A DNA stretch of 64,000 nt from Anaeromyxobacter dehalogenans 2CP-C (GTDB lineage Bacteria > Myxococcota > Myxococcia > Myxococcales > Anaeromyxobacteraceae), in contig NC_007760.1 of assembly GCF_000013385.1 (NCBI RefSeq), positions 4,934,001-4,998,000 of the forward strand. Reading direction: 5' to 3'. Position 1 is the stretch's first letter. Every line of letters starts with the position of its first letter. Under the pieces are notes generated by a model. That model worked only from the letters and a program-made list of their open reading frames with translations, searched no databases and was not told where the DNA came from. The position numbers and the translations under genes are program-made. Shown piece by piece: positions 17,280 through 27,955 of the stretch.

Positions 17280-17467
17280 TCCCTCGACTCCGCGCGGCCC
17301 GGCGGGCCGCGCTACGCTCGGGATGAGCGCCGTGATCCGCTCACCCTGAGCGTCCCTCGACTCCGGCCGTGCCTCGCTCGGGATGAGCGATCCGCTCACC
17401 CTGAGCGTAGGCGAGCCGCAGGCTCGCCGGAGTCGAAGGGTCGGGATGAGCGGACGGAGTCGAAGGC
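17280..17467. repeat. Dispersed palindromic repeat block between convergent ugd and LON-domain genes
   Basis: It holds at least four units or part-units of the same family: CCCTCGACTCCG with GCGGCCCGGCGGGCCGC core, GGATGAGCG/CGCTCACCCTGAGCG junctions, a short CTCGACTCCGGCCGTGCC unit, and a complete CACCCTGAGCGTAGGC to CCGGAGTCGAAGGG unit (about 17396-17440). The block directly abuts the stop codon of the minus-strand gene at 17468-17470. Confidence 0.9.
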
Positions 17468-18163
17468 CTAGTTCTCCGGGCCCTGCCCCTTCGACAGCAT
17501 CAGCACCACGCCCGCGACCTCCTCGACCACGAGCTCCAGGCGGCGCTCGACCTCGAGCGTCTCCAGCACCCGCTGGCGGGCGTGCGGCTCGGACACCGCC
17601 GCGGCGGCAACCAGGTCGGCGATGGCGGAGGCGTCGCGCATCTGCGCCACCGCCTCGGCCAGCGCGGGGGCGCCGGACTCGGGCGGGAGGCGGGTGGACA
17701 GCTCGAGCACGAGCTGCCGGAGCGACGCCACGTCCTGCTCGAGCGCCTCGGGGCCCTCGTCCGGCCAGACGTCGTCGAGGATCTCGGCGCGGAACTCGCG
17801 GTAGGGCTTCTCGTTCGCGAGCTCCTGGATCAGCCGCACGCGCGCCACGCCGCGCACCACCAGGTCGTAGCGCCCGTCGTCGTAGCGGTCCTCCTGCTCG
17901 ATGATGCAGGCGCCCGCCACCGGGAACAGCGGCGGGTGGAGCTGCTGCGCCGCCTCCATGGTGGTGAGGCCGGGGACCGCCAGGATGCGGTCGCCGCGCA
18001 GCGCGTCCCCGACGAGCGCGCGGTAGCGCGGCTCGAAGATGTGAAACGGCGTGGGCGTCCCCGGGAGGACGACCACGCCGTGCAGGGGAAACACCTTGAG
18101 GGCGGCGCACGCCTTCTCGAGCGCCGCCCTCGGTGACGGCGGAGCGATCCGCTCCGCGCACAT
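17468..18163 (-). CDS. LON peptidase substrate-binding (LAN) domain protein
   Basis: The 231-residue protein corresponds to the N-terminal domain of Lon without AAA+ or protease parts. FPLHGVVVLPGTPTPFHIFEPRYRAL is the family opening (residues about 25-50); VRGVARVRLIQEL and KPYREFRAEI are also typical. The C-terminal half is helical with many Glu and Ala. Stand-alone LAN proteins are common in proteobacteria and their role is unclear. The ATG at 18163 is one base after the hppA stop, so the two genes form one operon. Confidence 0.88.
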   Translation of the reverse strand: MCAERIAPPSPRAALEKACAALKVFPLHGVVVLPGTPTPFHIFEPRYRALVGDALRGDRILAVPGLTTMEAAQQLHPPLFPVAGACIIEQEDRYDDGRYDLVVRGVARVRLIQELANEKPYREFRAEILDDVWPDEGPEALEQDVASLRQLVLELSTRLPPESGAPALAEAVAQMRDASAIADLVAAAAVSEPHARQRVLETLEVERRLELVVEEVAGVVLMLSKGQGPEN

Positions 18164-18164
18164 G

Positions 18165-20612
<2,448 letters not shown>

Positions 20613-20699
20613 GGCGGGGACGGCTCCGACGTTGGGAGTACCCGTGAAAACTCGGCTCGTTGCGCGATGTTGCGCGGCCGGCGGGTATACGGGACGCGG

Positions 20700-20729
20700 A
20701 TACTACCGATCCGCCGTGGATCTTGGCAA
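20700..20729 (-). promoter_or_regulatory. Sigma-70-like promoter of hppA
   Basis: On the minus strand, TTGCCA (20724-20729) and TAGTAT (20700-20705) are separated by 18 bases. The leader to the ATG at 20612 is about 80 bases. Confidence 0.7.
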
Positions 20730-20760
20730 GTAACGCGTGCCCCGGGCCGGGGCCCGGGAG

Positions 20761-20803
20761 GCCGGGCGGCGCCCCGCCAGCGGGGGGCGCGCGCTCGCCC
20801 GGC
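20761..20803 (-). terminator. Nested GC-rich hairpin after exbD2
   Basis: Outer arms GCCGGGC/GCCCGGC enclose inner arms CGCCCCGC/GCGGGGGGCG just downstream of the stop at 20810. There is no T-tract, so this could be a Rho-dependent or attenuated terminator rather than an intrinsic one. Confidence 0.4.
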
Positions 20804-20809
20804 CTGCGC

Positions 20810-21394
20810 CTAGCCCTCGCCCGGCCCGGCCGGCGCGGCCGCCGCGACGGCGGTGCCGGCGTCCAGCGCGGCGAAGTTCACGTTGAAGTAGCCGGCCACG
20901 CCGCAGGAGAACAGGACGCGCTTCACGATCCGGAACGGCACGCCCTTGTCCGCCTGGATGTTGACCGCCCCCTCCCACTTCTTCTCGGGGTCGTTCTGGT
21001 GGATGAAGTCCCAGCGCTTCTTCTCGTCGCGCAGGCGCTCCTCCAGCGCGGGGATGTTGAGGTAGCCGCCCTCGCTGTCCAGCTCGCGGACGTCGGCCAC
21101 CTTCACGCCGGTCACCACCACCTGCTCGGCGCTGATCGCCACCACCGGCGCGATCTCGATGATCTGGCCGTGGCGCGCGTCGGGCAGCTTGATGTCCTTC
21201 TGCATGTACAGCACCTCGCCCGTGGACGAGAACTGCTGCAGGAGGAAGATGACGAGCATCGTCATCATGTCCACCATCGGGACGACGTTCAGCTCGGCGT
21301 TGGTGGCCTTGTGCGCGCGCGCGAACTTGCCGCCGAGGATCTTCGACTTCTCGAACCGCTTCGCGGGCCGCTTGCCGGGGGTGACGATGGGCAT
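20810..21394 (-). CDS. ExbD/TolR-family biopolymer transport protein (second copy)
   Basis: The 194-residue protein has a cytoplasmic basic N-terminus (about 1-35) and one transmembrane helix, NVVPMVDMMTMLVIFLLQQF, carrying the proton-relay Asp. A periplasmic domain follows with VVAISAEQVVVTG and a C-terminal fold with VKRVLFSCGVAGYFNVNFAA. It is part of a TolQ-TolR-TolR triad with the two upstream genes (14-base gap to exbD1). It would form the pmf-driven stator with the ExbB-type channel. The C-terminal Ala/Gly/Pro tail is low complexity. Confidence 0.88.
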   Translation of the reverse strand: MPIVTPGKRPAKRFEKSKILGGKFARAHKATNAELNVVPMVDMMTMLVIFLLQQFSSTGEVLYMQKDIKLPDARHGQIIEIAPVVAISAEQVVVTGVKVADVRELDSEGGYLNIPALEERLRDEKKRWDFIHQNDPEKKWEGAVNIQADKGVPFRIVKRVLFSCGVAGYFNVNFAALDAGTAVAAAAPAGPGEG

Positions 21395-21408
21395 GGTCTC
21401 GCCTGGCC

Positions 21409-21897
21409 TCAGACGCCGGTGACGGACACGGACACGAGCCCCTGGCCCATGCACGTGTCGATGACCTGCACGAGGTCGCCGTAGCTCACGGTGTCCTCCG
21501 CCGAGACGGTCACCGCCGCGGCGTCCGGGTGCTCGCTGCGAAGCTGCTTCAGCCGGTCGTCGAGCGCCTTGTAGTCCTGGCGCGCGGCGCCGCCGGCGCG
21601 GTCCATGGGGATCTCCACGTTCAGGCCGGCCGACGTGGTGAGGCTCATCCCCCGCTCGCTCACCGCCAGCGTCACCATGAGCGCCTTCTGCTGCTCGGTG
21701 GTGGGCGGCTCGGGCGCGCCCGCGCCGAACTGCTGCACCTGCAGGCGCGAGATCTGCGTCCACACCGCGGTGTAGAGCAGGAACGTGATGCAGCAGGAGA
21801 GCAGGTCGATGGCGGGGACGACGTTGATGACCGCGTCGAGCGCCTTCTTCTTGCGCTTGCCGCCGCCGCCCGCCTCCGGGATCGCGCCGCCGCCCAT
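21409..21897 (-). CDS. ExbD/TolR-family biopolymer transport protein (first copy)
   Basis: The 162-residue protein has a short N-terminus with the basic run GKRKKKALDAVINVVPAIDLL, then one transmembrane helix with the conserved Asp in PAIDLLSCCITFLLYTAV. A periplasmic domain follows (VTLAVSERGMSL, VTVSAEDTVSYGDLVQVID, GLVSVSVTG). It is separated from exbB by 3 bases and from the second ExbD by 14. Two distinct TolR-like partners for one TolQ-like channel resemble the AglR-AglQ-AglS gliding motor composition; the similarity is in architecture only. Confidence 0.88.
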   Translation of the reverse strand: MGGGAIPEAGGGGKRKKKALDAVINVVPAIDLLSCCITFLLYTAVWTQISRLQVQQFGAGAPEPPTTEQQKALMVTLAVSERGMSLTTSAGLNVEIPMDRAGGAARQDYKALDDRLKQLRSEHPDAAAVTVSAEDTVSYGDLVQVIDTCMGQGLVSVSVTGV

Positions 21898-21900
21898 GCG

Positions 21901-22575
21901 CTACTCCTCCGACGGGACCGTCGCCGGCAGCTTCATCTTGTCGCGGTTCGCGACGATGAGGTTCAGCACCGAGACCGAGGTCTCGTTGATGTCGTCGAGC
22001 ATCTGCTGCGACTTGCCCTGCAGCACCGAGTAGGCCACCAGCGCCGGGATGGCGGTGAGGAGGCCGAAGGCGGTGCAGTTCATGGCCTCGGAGATGGAGT
22101 TCGCGAGGATGGTGGCCTTGTCGGCCGGGCTCGCGTTCGCCACGGCGCCGAACGCGCCGATGAGGCCGACGATGGTGCCGAGCAGGCCGAGCAGCGTGGC
22201 CACGTTGCCGAGCATGGCGAGGTAGCCGGTGCGCTTCTCGATCTTGGGCGACTCGCGCAGCGTCGCCTCGTCCATGGCGGCCTGCACGTCGGCCTCGCCC
22301 TTCGGCACGTTGATGAGGCCGGCCTTGATCACCGAGACGAGCGGGGTCTTCTTCTGCGAGGCGCAGAAGCTGATCGCCCGGTCGAGGTCGCCCCGGTAGA
22401 TGTGCTCCTTGAGGCCGCGGAGGAAGCCCTCCTTGTCCACGGAGGCCTGGAAGTAGAGCGCGAGCGCGCGGTCCACCACGAGGCCCACCACGACGATCAG
22501 CGAGGCGAGGATCGGGTGCATCATCCACCCGCCCTCGTGATAGTGCTTCGCGAGCGCTCCGAACATTTCGCCCAT
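21901..22575 (-). CDS. MotA/TolQ/ExbB proton channel family protein
   Basis: The 224-residue inner-membrane protein has three predicted helices: residues about 20-40 (HPILASLIVVVGLVVDRALAL), 120-145 (LAMLGNVATLLGLLGTIVGLIGAF) and 170-190 (NCTAFGLLTAIPALVAYSVL). The second carries the GLLGTIVGLI motif and the third FGLLTAIPAL, both universal in ExbB/TolQ. The last helix keeps the conserved Thr but the family's Ala-Thr-Ala pattern is slightly altered. It is the first gene of the exbB-exbD-exbD operon; no TonB, TolB or Pal gene is adjacent. Confidence 0.92.
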   Translation of the reverse strand: MGEMFGALAKHYHEGGWMMHPILASLIVVVGLVVDRALALYFQASVDKEGFLRGLKEHIYRGDLDRAISFCASQKKTPLVSVIKAGLINVPKGEADVQAAMDEATLRESPKIEKRTGYLAMLGNVATLLGLLGTIVGLIGAFGAVANASPADKATILANSISEAMNCTAFGLLTAIPALVAYSVLQGKSQQMLDDINETSVSVLNLIVANRDKMKLPATVPSEE

Positions 22576-22635
22576 TGCCGTCTCAGCCTCCGAGGGTGGG
22601 CCGCGCGACGTCCCACGAACATGCGCTTGCCCGGA

Positions 22636-22672
22636 CGTGGTCTGCGTACCACGCGTTTTTCGAGGGCGTCAA
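22636..22672 (-). promoter_or_regulatory. Candidate exbB promoter with overlapping inverted repeat
   Basis: TTGACG (22667-22672) and TACGCA (22643-22648) are spaced by 18 bases on the minus strand. The -10 lies in the middle of a perfect inverted repeat CGTGGT-N6-ACCACG (22636-22653), which could be an operator. No gene is seen in the rest of 22576-22834. Confidence 0.45.
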
Positions 22673-22834
22673 CGCGACGGGGTACGCCCCACGCGCACCC
22701 TCGTCGCCGGATATCGCGCGCCCTTTTCGCCGATCACCGCGCCGCCTCGCTCGATGGTGCGGCCGCACGCGCCCGGGGGCAATTGCCCGGCGGCGAGCCG
22801 CGTCGTACCCTCACGCCTCCGGACGCACCTCGCC

Positions 22835-24496
22835 ATGCCGCTCGACGACGCCTTCGCTCCGTACCGCCTCGCGCCGGGCGCGCTCCCGGAGGAGGCCGCG
22901 CGCGCCGCGGAGGCGCTCTCCGCCGAGCCCCTGCTCGCCGCGCCGGCGGAGCCGCTCCCGGCGCCGCTCGTGAACCGGGCGCTCGCGGACATCCCCGCCG
23001 GACGCGCCGCCACCGCCAGCGAGGCCTGCCGCGCCGCCGACGGCAACCCGGCGGGCCTCTCCGGGCCGCTCCGGGCCTGCCTCTCCTCGGACCGCCAGCA
23101 GGCGCGCGTGGCCGAGGCCGCACGCGCCGCGCTCGACGCGGGCTTCGCCGGCGTCTGCCTCGATCGGCCCGACGCGCCGCTCGCGCTGGGGCTGCTCGGC
23201 GCCGGCTTCTGCGTGGACTGCCAGCGCGCGGTGGGGCGCGAGCTGACGCGGGAGTACGGCGACCACTTCCAGCCGGTGGACTACCTCGCCATGGCGCGCG
23301 AGGCGGTGGCGCAGGCGCCGGGCGCGGTCACCTTCGACCACCTCCCCTTCGGGCGAGACTTCTGGAGGGTGCGGAACCGTGCGCTCGCGCTGGCGCTGCG
23401 CGGGTACGCCCGTTCGGCGCGCGACGCGGCCCGCACGGCGGGGCGCGCCTTCGAGGTGGTGGCCCAGTTCGAGGCGCTCGGCCCGGCGCAGCTCGCCGCG
23501 GCGCGGCTGGTGGACGCGACCATCTTCCCGGCGCCGGCCACGAGCGGCCCGGGCCTGGTCCGGCTGCTCCGCGCCGCCGCGGGGCGCCGGCCGGTGGCGA
23601 TCGCGACGCAGCCCGGCGACGGCGCGCCCGCGGCGCTGGCCCGGCTCGCCGCGGTGGCCGCGGCCTGCGGCGTGGAGCTCTCCGGGCTCGAGCCCGGCGG
23701 CGCGGCCGGCCAGGAGGTGGCCGCGATCCGCCGGCTGGCGCGCCAGCTCGCGCTGCGCGCGGGGCGGCCGCCGTCGCTGGCGGCCCCGGTGGCGGAGCTG
23801 GCGGTGCTCTACTCGCCCGAGGCGGACCTGTGGACCGGCGGCCGGCACCGGCGCTCGGTGGAGCGGGCCGGCGACGCGCTCGCGGCGCTGCACGCGCAGG
23901 CGCCGGTGGTGATGCGCGTCCAGGACGCGCCGCCGGGCGCGGTGCTGGTGCTCGCCGACGCCGGCGCGCTCTCGGCGCTCGAGGCCTCGCAGGCGCGGCG
24001 GCGGCTGGAGGCGGGCGGCACGGTGATCGCGTTCGGCGCGCCCGCCGCGGTGGACGAGGGCGGGCGGCAGACCGGCGCGTTCCTGCCCGCGGGCAAGCCG
24101 GGCGGCGTGCGCGTCGGCTCCGGCACGCTGGTGGAGCTGCCGCCGCTCTCGCCGGAGAAGGGGCCGGGCGGCGCGCCCGACCTCGCCGCGCTGGAGCGCA
24201 CGCTCGCGTCGCTCCTCGGCCGCGGCCGCCGCGCCGCGCGCGTGGCCGGCCGCGCGCAGGTGCTGGTGGTGCTGACCCGGACCGGCGAGGCGCTCGACGT
24301 GCACCTCGTCGCGCCGGAGCGCGCCCAGGGCGCGACGCTGTTCCTCGGCGAGCACGTGGCCGGCGGCGTGCGGCGCGGGCGGTTCGTCTCCTCCGACGGC
24401 TCGGACGTGCGCATCCCGCTCAACCCGTCCGGCTACTCGATCTCGACGGTGCTGCCGAGCTTCAAGGGCTACGCGGTGCTGTCGGTGAGCGCGTAG
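22835..24496 (+). CDS. Protein of unknown function, possible TIM-barrel/glycoside-hydrolase-like fold
   Basis: The 553-residue, soluble-looking protein is not recognised at family level. The middle part (FAGVCLDRPDAPLALGLLG, FCVDCQRAVGRELTREYGD, AVTFDHLPFGRDFW) has the look of a barrel with acidic loop ends. A following segment (VAELAVLYSPEADLWTGGRH) and one ending RRLEAGGTVIAFG resemble the amidotransferase-like domain that follows the barrel in GH42-type hydrolases. This is a loose resemblance only. No signal peptide is visible with the ATG at 22835; in-frame upstream ATGs exist but the sequence there is non-coding in character. It is convergent with the kinase gene across the large repeat array. 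Confidence 0.6.
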   Translation: MPLDDAFAPYRLAPGALPEEAARAAEALSAEPLLAAPAEPLPAPLVNRALADIPAGRAATASEACRAADGNPAGLSGPLRACLSSDRQQARVAEAARAALDAGFAGVCLDRPDAPLALGLLGAGFCVDCQRAVGRELTREYGDHFQPVDYLAMAREAVAQAPGAVTFDHLPFGRDFWRVRNRALALALRGYARSARDAARTAGRAFEVVAQFEALGPAQLAAARLVDATIFPAPATSGPGLVRLLRAAAGRRPVAIATQPGDGAPAALARLAAVAAACGVELSGLEPGGAAGQEVAAIRRLARQLALRAGRPPSLAAPVAELAVLYSPEADLWTGGRHRRSVERAGDALAALHAQAPVVMRVQDAPPGAVLVLADAGALSALEASQARRRLEAGGTVIAFGAPAAVDEGGRQTGAFLPAGKPGGVRVGSGTLVELPPLSPEKGPGGAPDLAALERTLASLLGRGRRAARVAGRAQVLVVLTRTGEALDVHLVAPERAQGATLFLGEHVAGGVRRGRFVSSDGSDVRIPLNPSGYSISTVLPSFKGYAVLSVSA

Positions 24497-24503
24497 GTCC
24501 GTC

Positions 24504-24935
24504 CCTCGACTCCGTTCACCCTGAGCGTAGGCGGGCCGCAGGCCCGCCGGAGTCGAAGGGTCACCCTGAGCGTACGCCCGCCCCAGGCCCGCCGGAGTCG
24601 AAGGGTCACCCTGAGCCCGTCGAATGGCGAGCGCTCCCTCGACTCCGGCCGTGCCTGGCGGCACGGCCTACGCTCGGGATGAGCGGGGTTCCATCCAACT
24701 CGCTCACCCTGAGCGTAGGCGGGCCGCAGGCCCGCCGGAGTCGAAGGGTCACCCTGAGCCCGTCGAATGGCGAGCGCTCCCTCGACTCCGGCCGTGCCTG
24801 GCGGCACGGCCTACGCTCGGGATGAGCGGGCTTCCCTGATCCGCTCACCCTGAGCGTAGGCGGGCCGCAGGCCCGCCGGAGTCGAAGGGTCACCCTGAGC
24901 GTACGCCCACCCCAGGCCCGCCGGAGTCGAAGGGT
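24504..24935. repeat. Composite array of dispersed palindromic repeats with an internal ~105-bp duplication
   Basis: At least seven units lie head to tail. Three copies of CACCCTGAGCGTAGGC...CCGGAGTCGAAGGGT start near 24518, 24707 and 24847, two CGTACGCCC variants start near 24562 and 24891, and two CCTCGACTCCGG...GGATGAGCGGG units start near 24637 and 24780. Two shorter CACCCTGAGCCCGTCGAATGG links sit between them. The stretch 24583-24687 recurs almost perfectly 143 bases later (24726-24830). The array fills the whole gap between two convergent genes. Confidence 0.95.
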
Positions 24936-24944
24936 GAGCCGCCG

Positions 24945-26720
24945 TCACCCGCGCGGCGGGCGGGGCAGCCGCGGGTGCGTGGGGGTGTCGCCGGGCGGGC
25001 GCTGCCGCGCGTCGGCGGGGCCGACCGGGCGCAGCTCGGTGGGCGTGGCGGCGCGGGCCGGGAGGCGGACGGTCACGGTGGTGCCGCGCCCGGCCGCGGT
25101 GGTGAGGCTGACGCTGCCGCCGTGGCGCTCCACGATCCCCTGCACGATGGGCAGGCCGAGCCCGATGCCCACGCCGGCGCGCGTGGTGAAGAACGGCTCG
25201 AACGCGCGCGCCGCCACCTCCGGCGGCATGCCCGCGCCCTCGTCGGCGACGGTGAGCACCACCTCGCCCTCCTCGCGCGCGAGCCCGACGCGCACCTCGC
25301 CGCCGGGCGGGACCGCCTGCGCCGCGTTCGTCACGAGCGCGAGCACCACCTGCACCAGGCTGGGCCGGTTGCCCTCCACCACGTACGGCCCGTCGCCGCC
25401 GTCGCGCACCAGCGCCGCGCCGGCCTCCTTGAGCGCGGGCTTCGCCATGCGCCCCGCCTCGTCCACCGCCGGGACGAGGTCCACCGCCTCGGTGCGCGCG
25501 CCGGTGGGGCGGGCGTAGGTGACGAGGTCGCGGGCGAGGCGCTGGATGCGCTGGCCCGCGTCCTTGATGGCGCGGAGCTTCTCGACGTCGGCCGGGTCCT
25601 GCCCGCGCGCGGTGAAGCGCTCGAGCAGCACGTCCGAGTACATGGTGACCGCGGTGAGCGGGTTGTTGAGCTCGTGGACCACGCCGGCCACGAGGCGCCC
25701 GATGGCGGCGAGCCGCTCGGCGTGCTCGGCGGCGGCCTGCATGGAGCGGAGCAGGGTGAGGTCCTGGCCGATGAGGATGACGCCCTCGACCTCGCCGGAG
25801 GCGCCGGCGATGGGCGCGGTGTTCACCGCCACCCGCACCTCGCCGCCGTCGCGCCGGAGCAGCCGCGTCTCGACCCCGTCCACCCGCTCGCCGCCGAGGC
25901 TCCGCGCCAGCACCGCGGCGAGCCGCGGGCGCTCGTCGTCGGGCGCGCGCAGGAGCGCCTCGCCCCCCAGCACCTCGCCGGCGGCGAGCCCGGAGAGCTT
26001 CGCCAGCGCCGCGTTCCAGACGATCACCGAGCGATCGCGGTCCACCGCCCAGATGAGCGCGTTCGCGTGCTCGATCAGCTCCTCGAGGTAGGTCTTGAGG
26101 TAGGTGAGTTCGTCGATGGAGCGGACGTTGCGCACGCCCAGCGCCGCGTGGCCGGCCACCCGGCGCAGCAGCGGCCGGTCCTCGGCCGGCACGCCGGGCC
26201 CGCCGGGCGCGTACTCCAGCGAGAGCACGCCGTAGAGCGCGCCCGAGACCGCGAGCGGCACCGAGGTCGCCTCCTCGTAGCCCTCGAACAGCGGCTCCTC
26301 GCGCTCCACCACCCGGACGCCGCCGGCCGCGAGCGCCGCCGCCGACAGCCCGGCCTCCTCCACCGCGTCGCGGGCCAGCACCAGCCGCCCGGGGCGGTCC
26401 GGGCGCAGCCGCCCGCTCGCGTAGAACGTGGTGAGCGCCAGCGTGCGCGGGTCCACCAGCCGGATCGAGAACGCGCGGCCGGGGAACACCGCGTCGAGCG
26501 CGCGGGCCAGGGCGCCGCTGATCTGGTCCTCGGCGCGGGCCTCGGCGAGCTCGCGCGACAGCGTCAGCAGCACCGCGTCGGACGGATCGGGCGCGACGGG
26601 CGGCGGCGGCGGGCGGCGCCTCCGGCCGGGCTTCGGCCGCGGCCGCGGCTTCGGGCGCGCGCCCGGGGCGCGCGTGCGCTTCGCCGCCTTCCGCCCCGGC
26701 CTCCTGCGCGTCCCCGCCAT
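24945..26720 (-). CDS. GAF-PAS sensor histidine kinase
   Basis: The 591-residue soluble kinase has a long Arg/Pro/Lys-rich N-terminus (1-45). A GAF-like domain follows (about 55-200, with SVPLAVSGALYGVLSLEY), then a PAS domain (about 215-335, ANALIWAVDRDRSVIVWN). The HisKA domain has the phospho-acceptor His in GVVHELNNPLTAV, and the HATPase_c domain has the N box LVTNAAQAV, the G1 box VADEGAGMPP and GIGLGLPIVQGIV. No receiver or response regulator is adjacent. The ATG at 26720 is preceded by a GGGGGAGG ribosome-binding site. No transmembrane segment is seen, so sensing is likely cytoplasmic. Confidence 0.92.
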   Translation of the reverse strand: MAGTRRRPGRKAAKRTRAPGARPKPRPRPKPGRRRRPPPPPVAPDPSDAVLLTLSRELAEARAEDQISGALARALDAVFPGRAFSIRLVDPRTLALTTFYASGRLRPDRPGRLVLARDAVEEAGLSAAALAAGGVRVVEREEPLFEGYEEATSVPLAVSGALYGVLSLEYAPGGPGVPAEDRPLLRRVAGHAALGVRNVRSIDELTYLKTYLEELIEHANALIWAVDRDRSVIVWNAALAKLSGLAAGEVLGGEALLRAPDDERPRLAAVLARSLGGERVDGVETRLLRRDGGEVRVAVNTAPIAGASGEVEGVILIGQDLTLLRSMQAAAEHAERLAAIGRLVAGVVHELNNPLTAVTMYSDVLLERFTARGQDPADVEKLRAIKDAGQRIQRLARDLVTYARPTGARTEAVDLVPAVDEAGRMAKPALKEAGAALVRDGGDGPYVVEGNRPSLVQVVLALVTNAAQAVPPGGEVRVGLAREEGEVVLTVADEGAGMPPEVAARAFEPFFTTRAGVGIGLGLPIVQGIVERHGGSVSLTTAAGRGTTVTVRLPARAATPTELRPVGPADARQRPPGDTPTHPRLPRPPRG

Positions 26721-26754
26721 GCCTCCCCCGGTCGGCGACTCTACCACGCGACCG

Positions 26755-27942
26755 TCACGGGCGCCGGGAACGGTACGCGGCCAGCGCCGCCGCCATCACC
26801 TCGCGCACGGCCACGCCGGCGGCGCGGGCGCGCGCGGCGCAGTCGTCGTACTCCGGGTGCGCGCCCAGCTCCCGGCCGCCGAGCCGCGCCACCTTCACGC
26901 GCACCGTGCCGTAGCCGGTCTCGACCGGCTCGAACGCGCGCTCCAGCGCCTCGCGCTCCACCGCGTGCCGCCGCACGCCCAGCGTCGTCGTCTCGGCGAA
27001 CAGCGCGCCGGTCACCGCCGCGCGGCGCGCCTCGTCGCACAGCGCGCCGAGGAGCACCCCCGGGCGCCCCTTCTTCATGGTGAGCGGCGCCGCCCAGGCG
27101 TCGAGCGCGCCGGCCTCCAGCGCCGCCTCGATGGCGCGCGCCACGAGCTGCCCCGGGCAGTCGTCGAGGTTCGCCTCCAGCACCCAGAGCGTCTCCGGCC
27201 CGGGCCCGCCCGCGCCGGCCGCGGGCGCCGGCTCGGCGAGCGTGGCGCGCAGCACGTTCGGGCGATCCGGCCAGGCGCGCGTGCCGACCCCGTAGCCGAC
27301 CCGCAGCGGCACGTGGGCGGGGAGCGGGCCCACCTCGGCGAGCACCGCGAGCAGCGCCGCGCCGGTGGGCGTGACCGCCTCGCCGGGCGGGCCGCCCGGG
27401 CGCACCGGCTTGCCCTTCAGGAGCTCCAGCACCGCCGGCGGCGGCACCGGCATGGTCCCGTGCGCGGTGCGGACGAGGCCGCGCCCCAGCTCCGGCGGCG
27501 CCGCGCGCACCTCCGGCCAGCCGAGGAGGTCGAGCGCCACCGCGGCGCCGCACACGTCCACGATCGAGTCCACCGCCCCGACCTCGTGGAAGTGCACCTC
27601 CGAGACGGGCACGCCGTGGACGCGCGCCTCGGCCTCGCCGATGCGCTCGAAGATCCCGCGCGCCGCCTCGCGCGCCCGGGGCGGGAGCCCGCTCGCCGCC
27701 ACCAGCGCCAGGATCTCGGCGAGGCCGCGCGACGCGGGCTGCTCGCCCTCCACCACCACGTCCACGTGCGTGCCCTGGATCCCGTGCTCGGCCTTCCGCG
27801 TCACCGCGAGCCGCCAGCCCGGGACGCCGAGCGACTCGAGCGCGCGCGCGAGCGCGGCCGGGTCCACGCCCAGGTCGATCGCGGCGGCCAGGAACATGTC
27901 GCCGGCGATCCCGCCCACCGGCTCGAGGAGGAGGAGCGCCAT
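26755..27942 (-). CDS. larC: Nickel-pincer cofactor biosynthesis protein LarC
   Basis: The 395-residue LarC inserts Ni into the dithiolated pincer nucleotide (CTP-dependent cyclometallase). The N-terminal signature [19 protein letters not shown] is diagnostic, followed by [40 protein letters not shown] and [12 protein letters not shown]. The protein is continuous, without the programmed frameshift that splits larC1/larC2 in lactobacilli. It lies 13 bases after larB in the same operon direction. The LarE sulfur donor and LarA racemase (or another nickel-pincer enzyme) are not in the window. Confidence 0.95.
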
Positions 27943-27955
27943 GCGGAGCCTCGCT

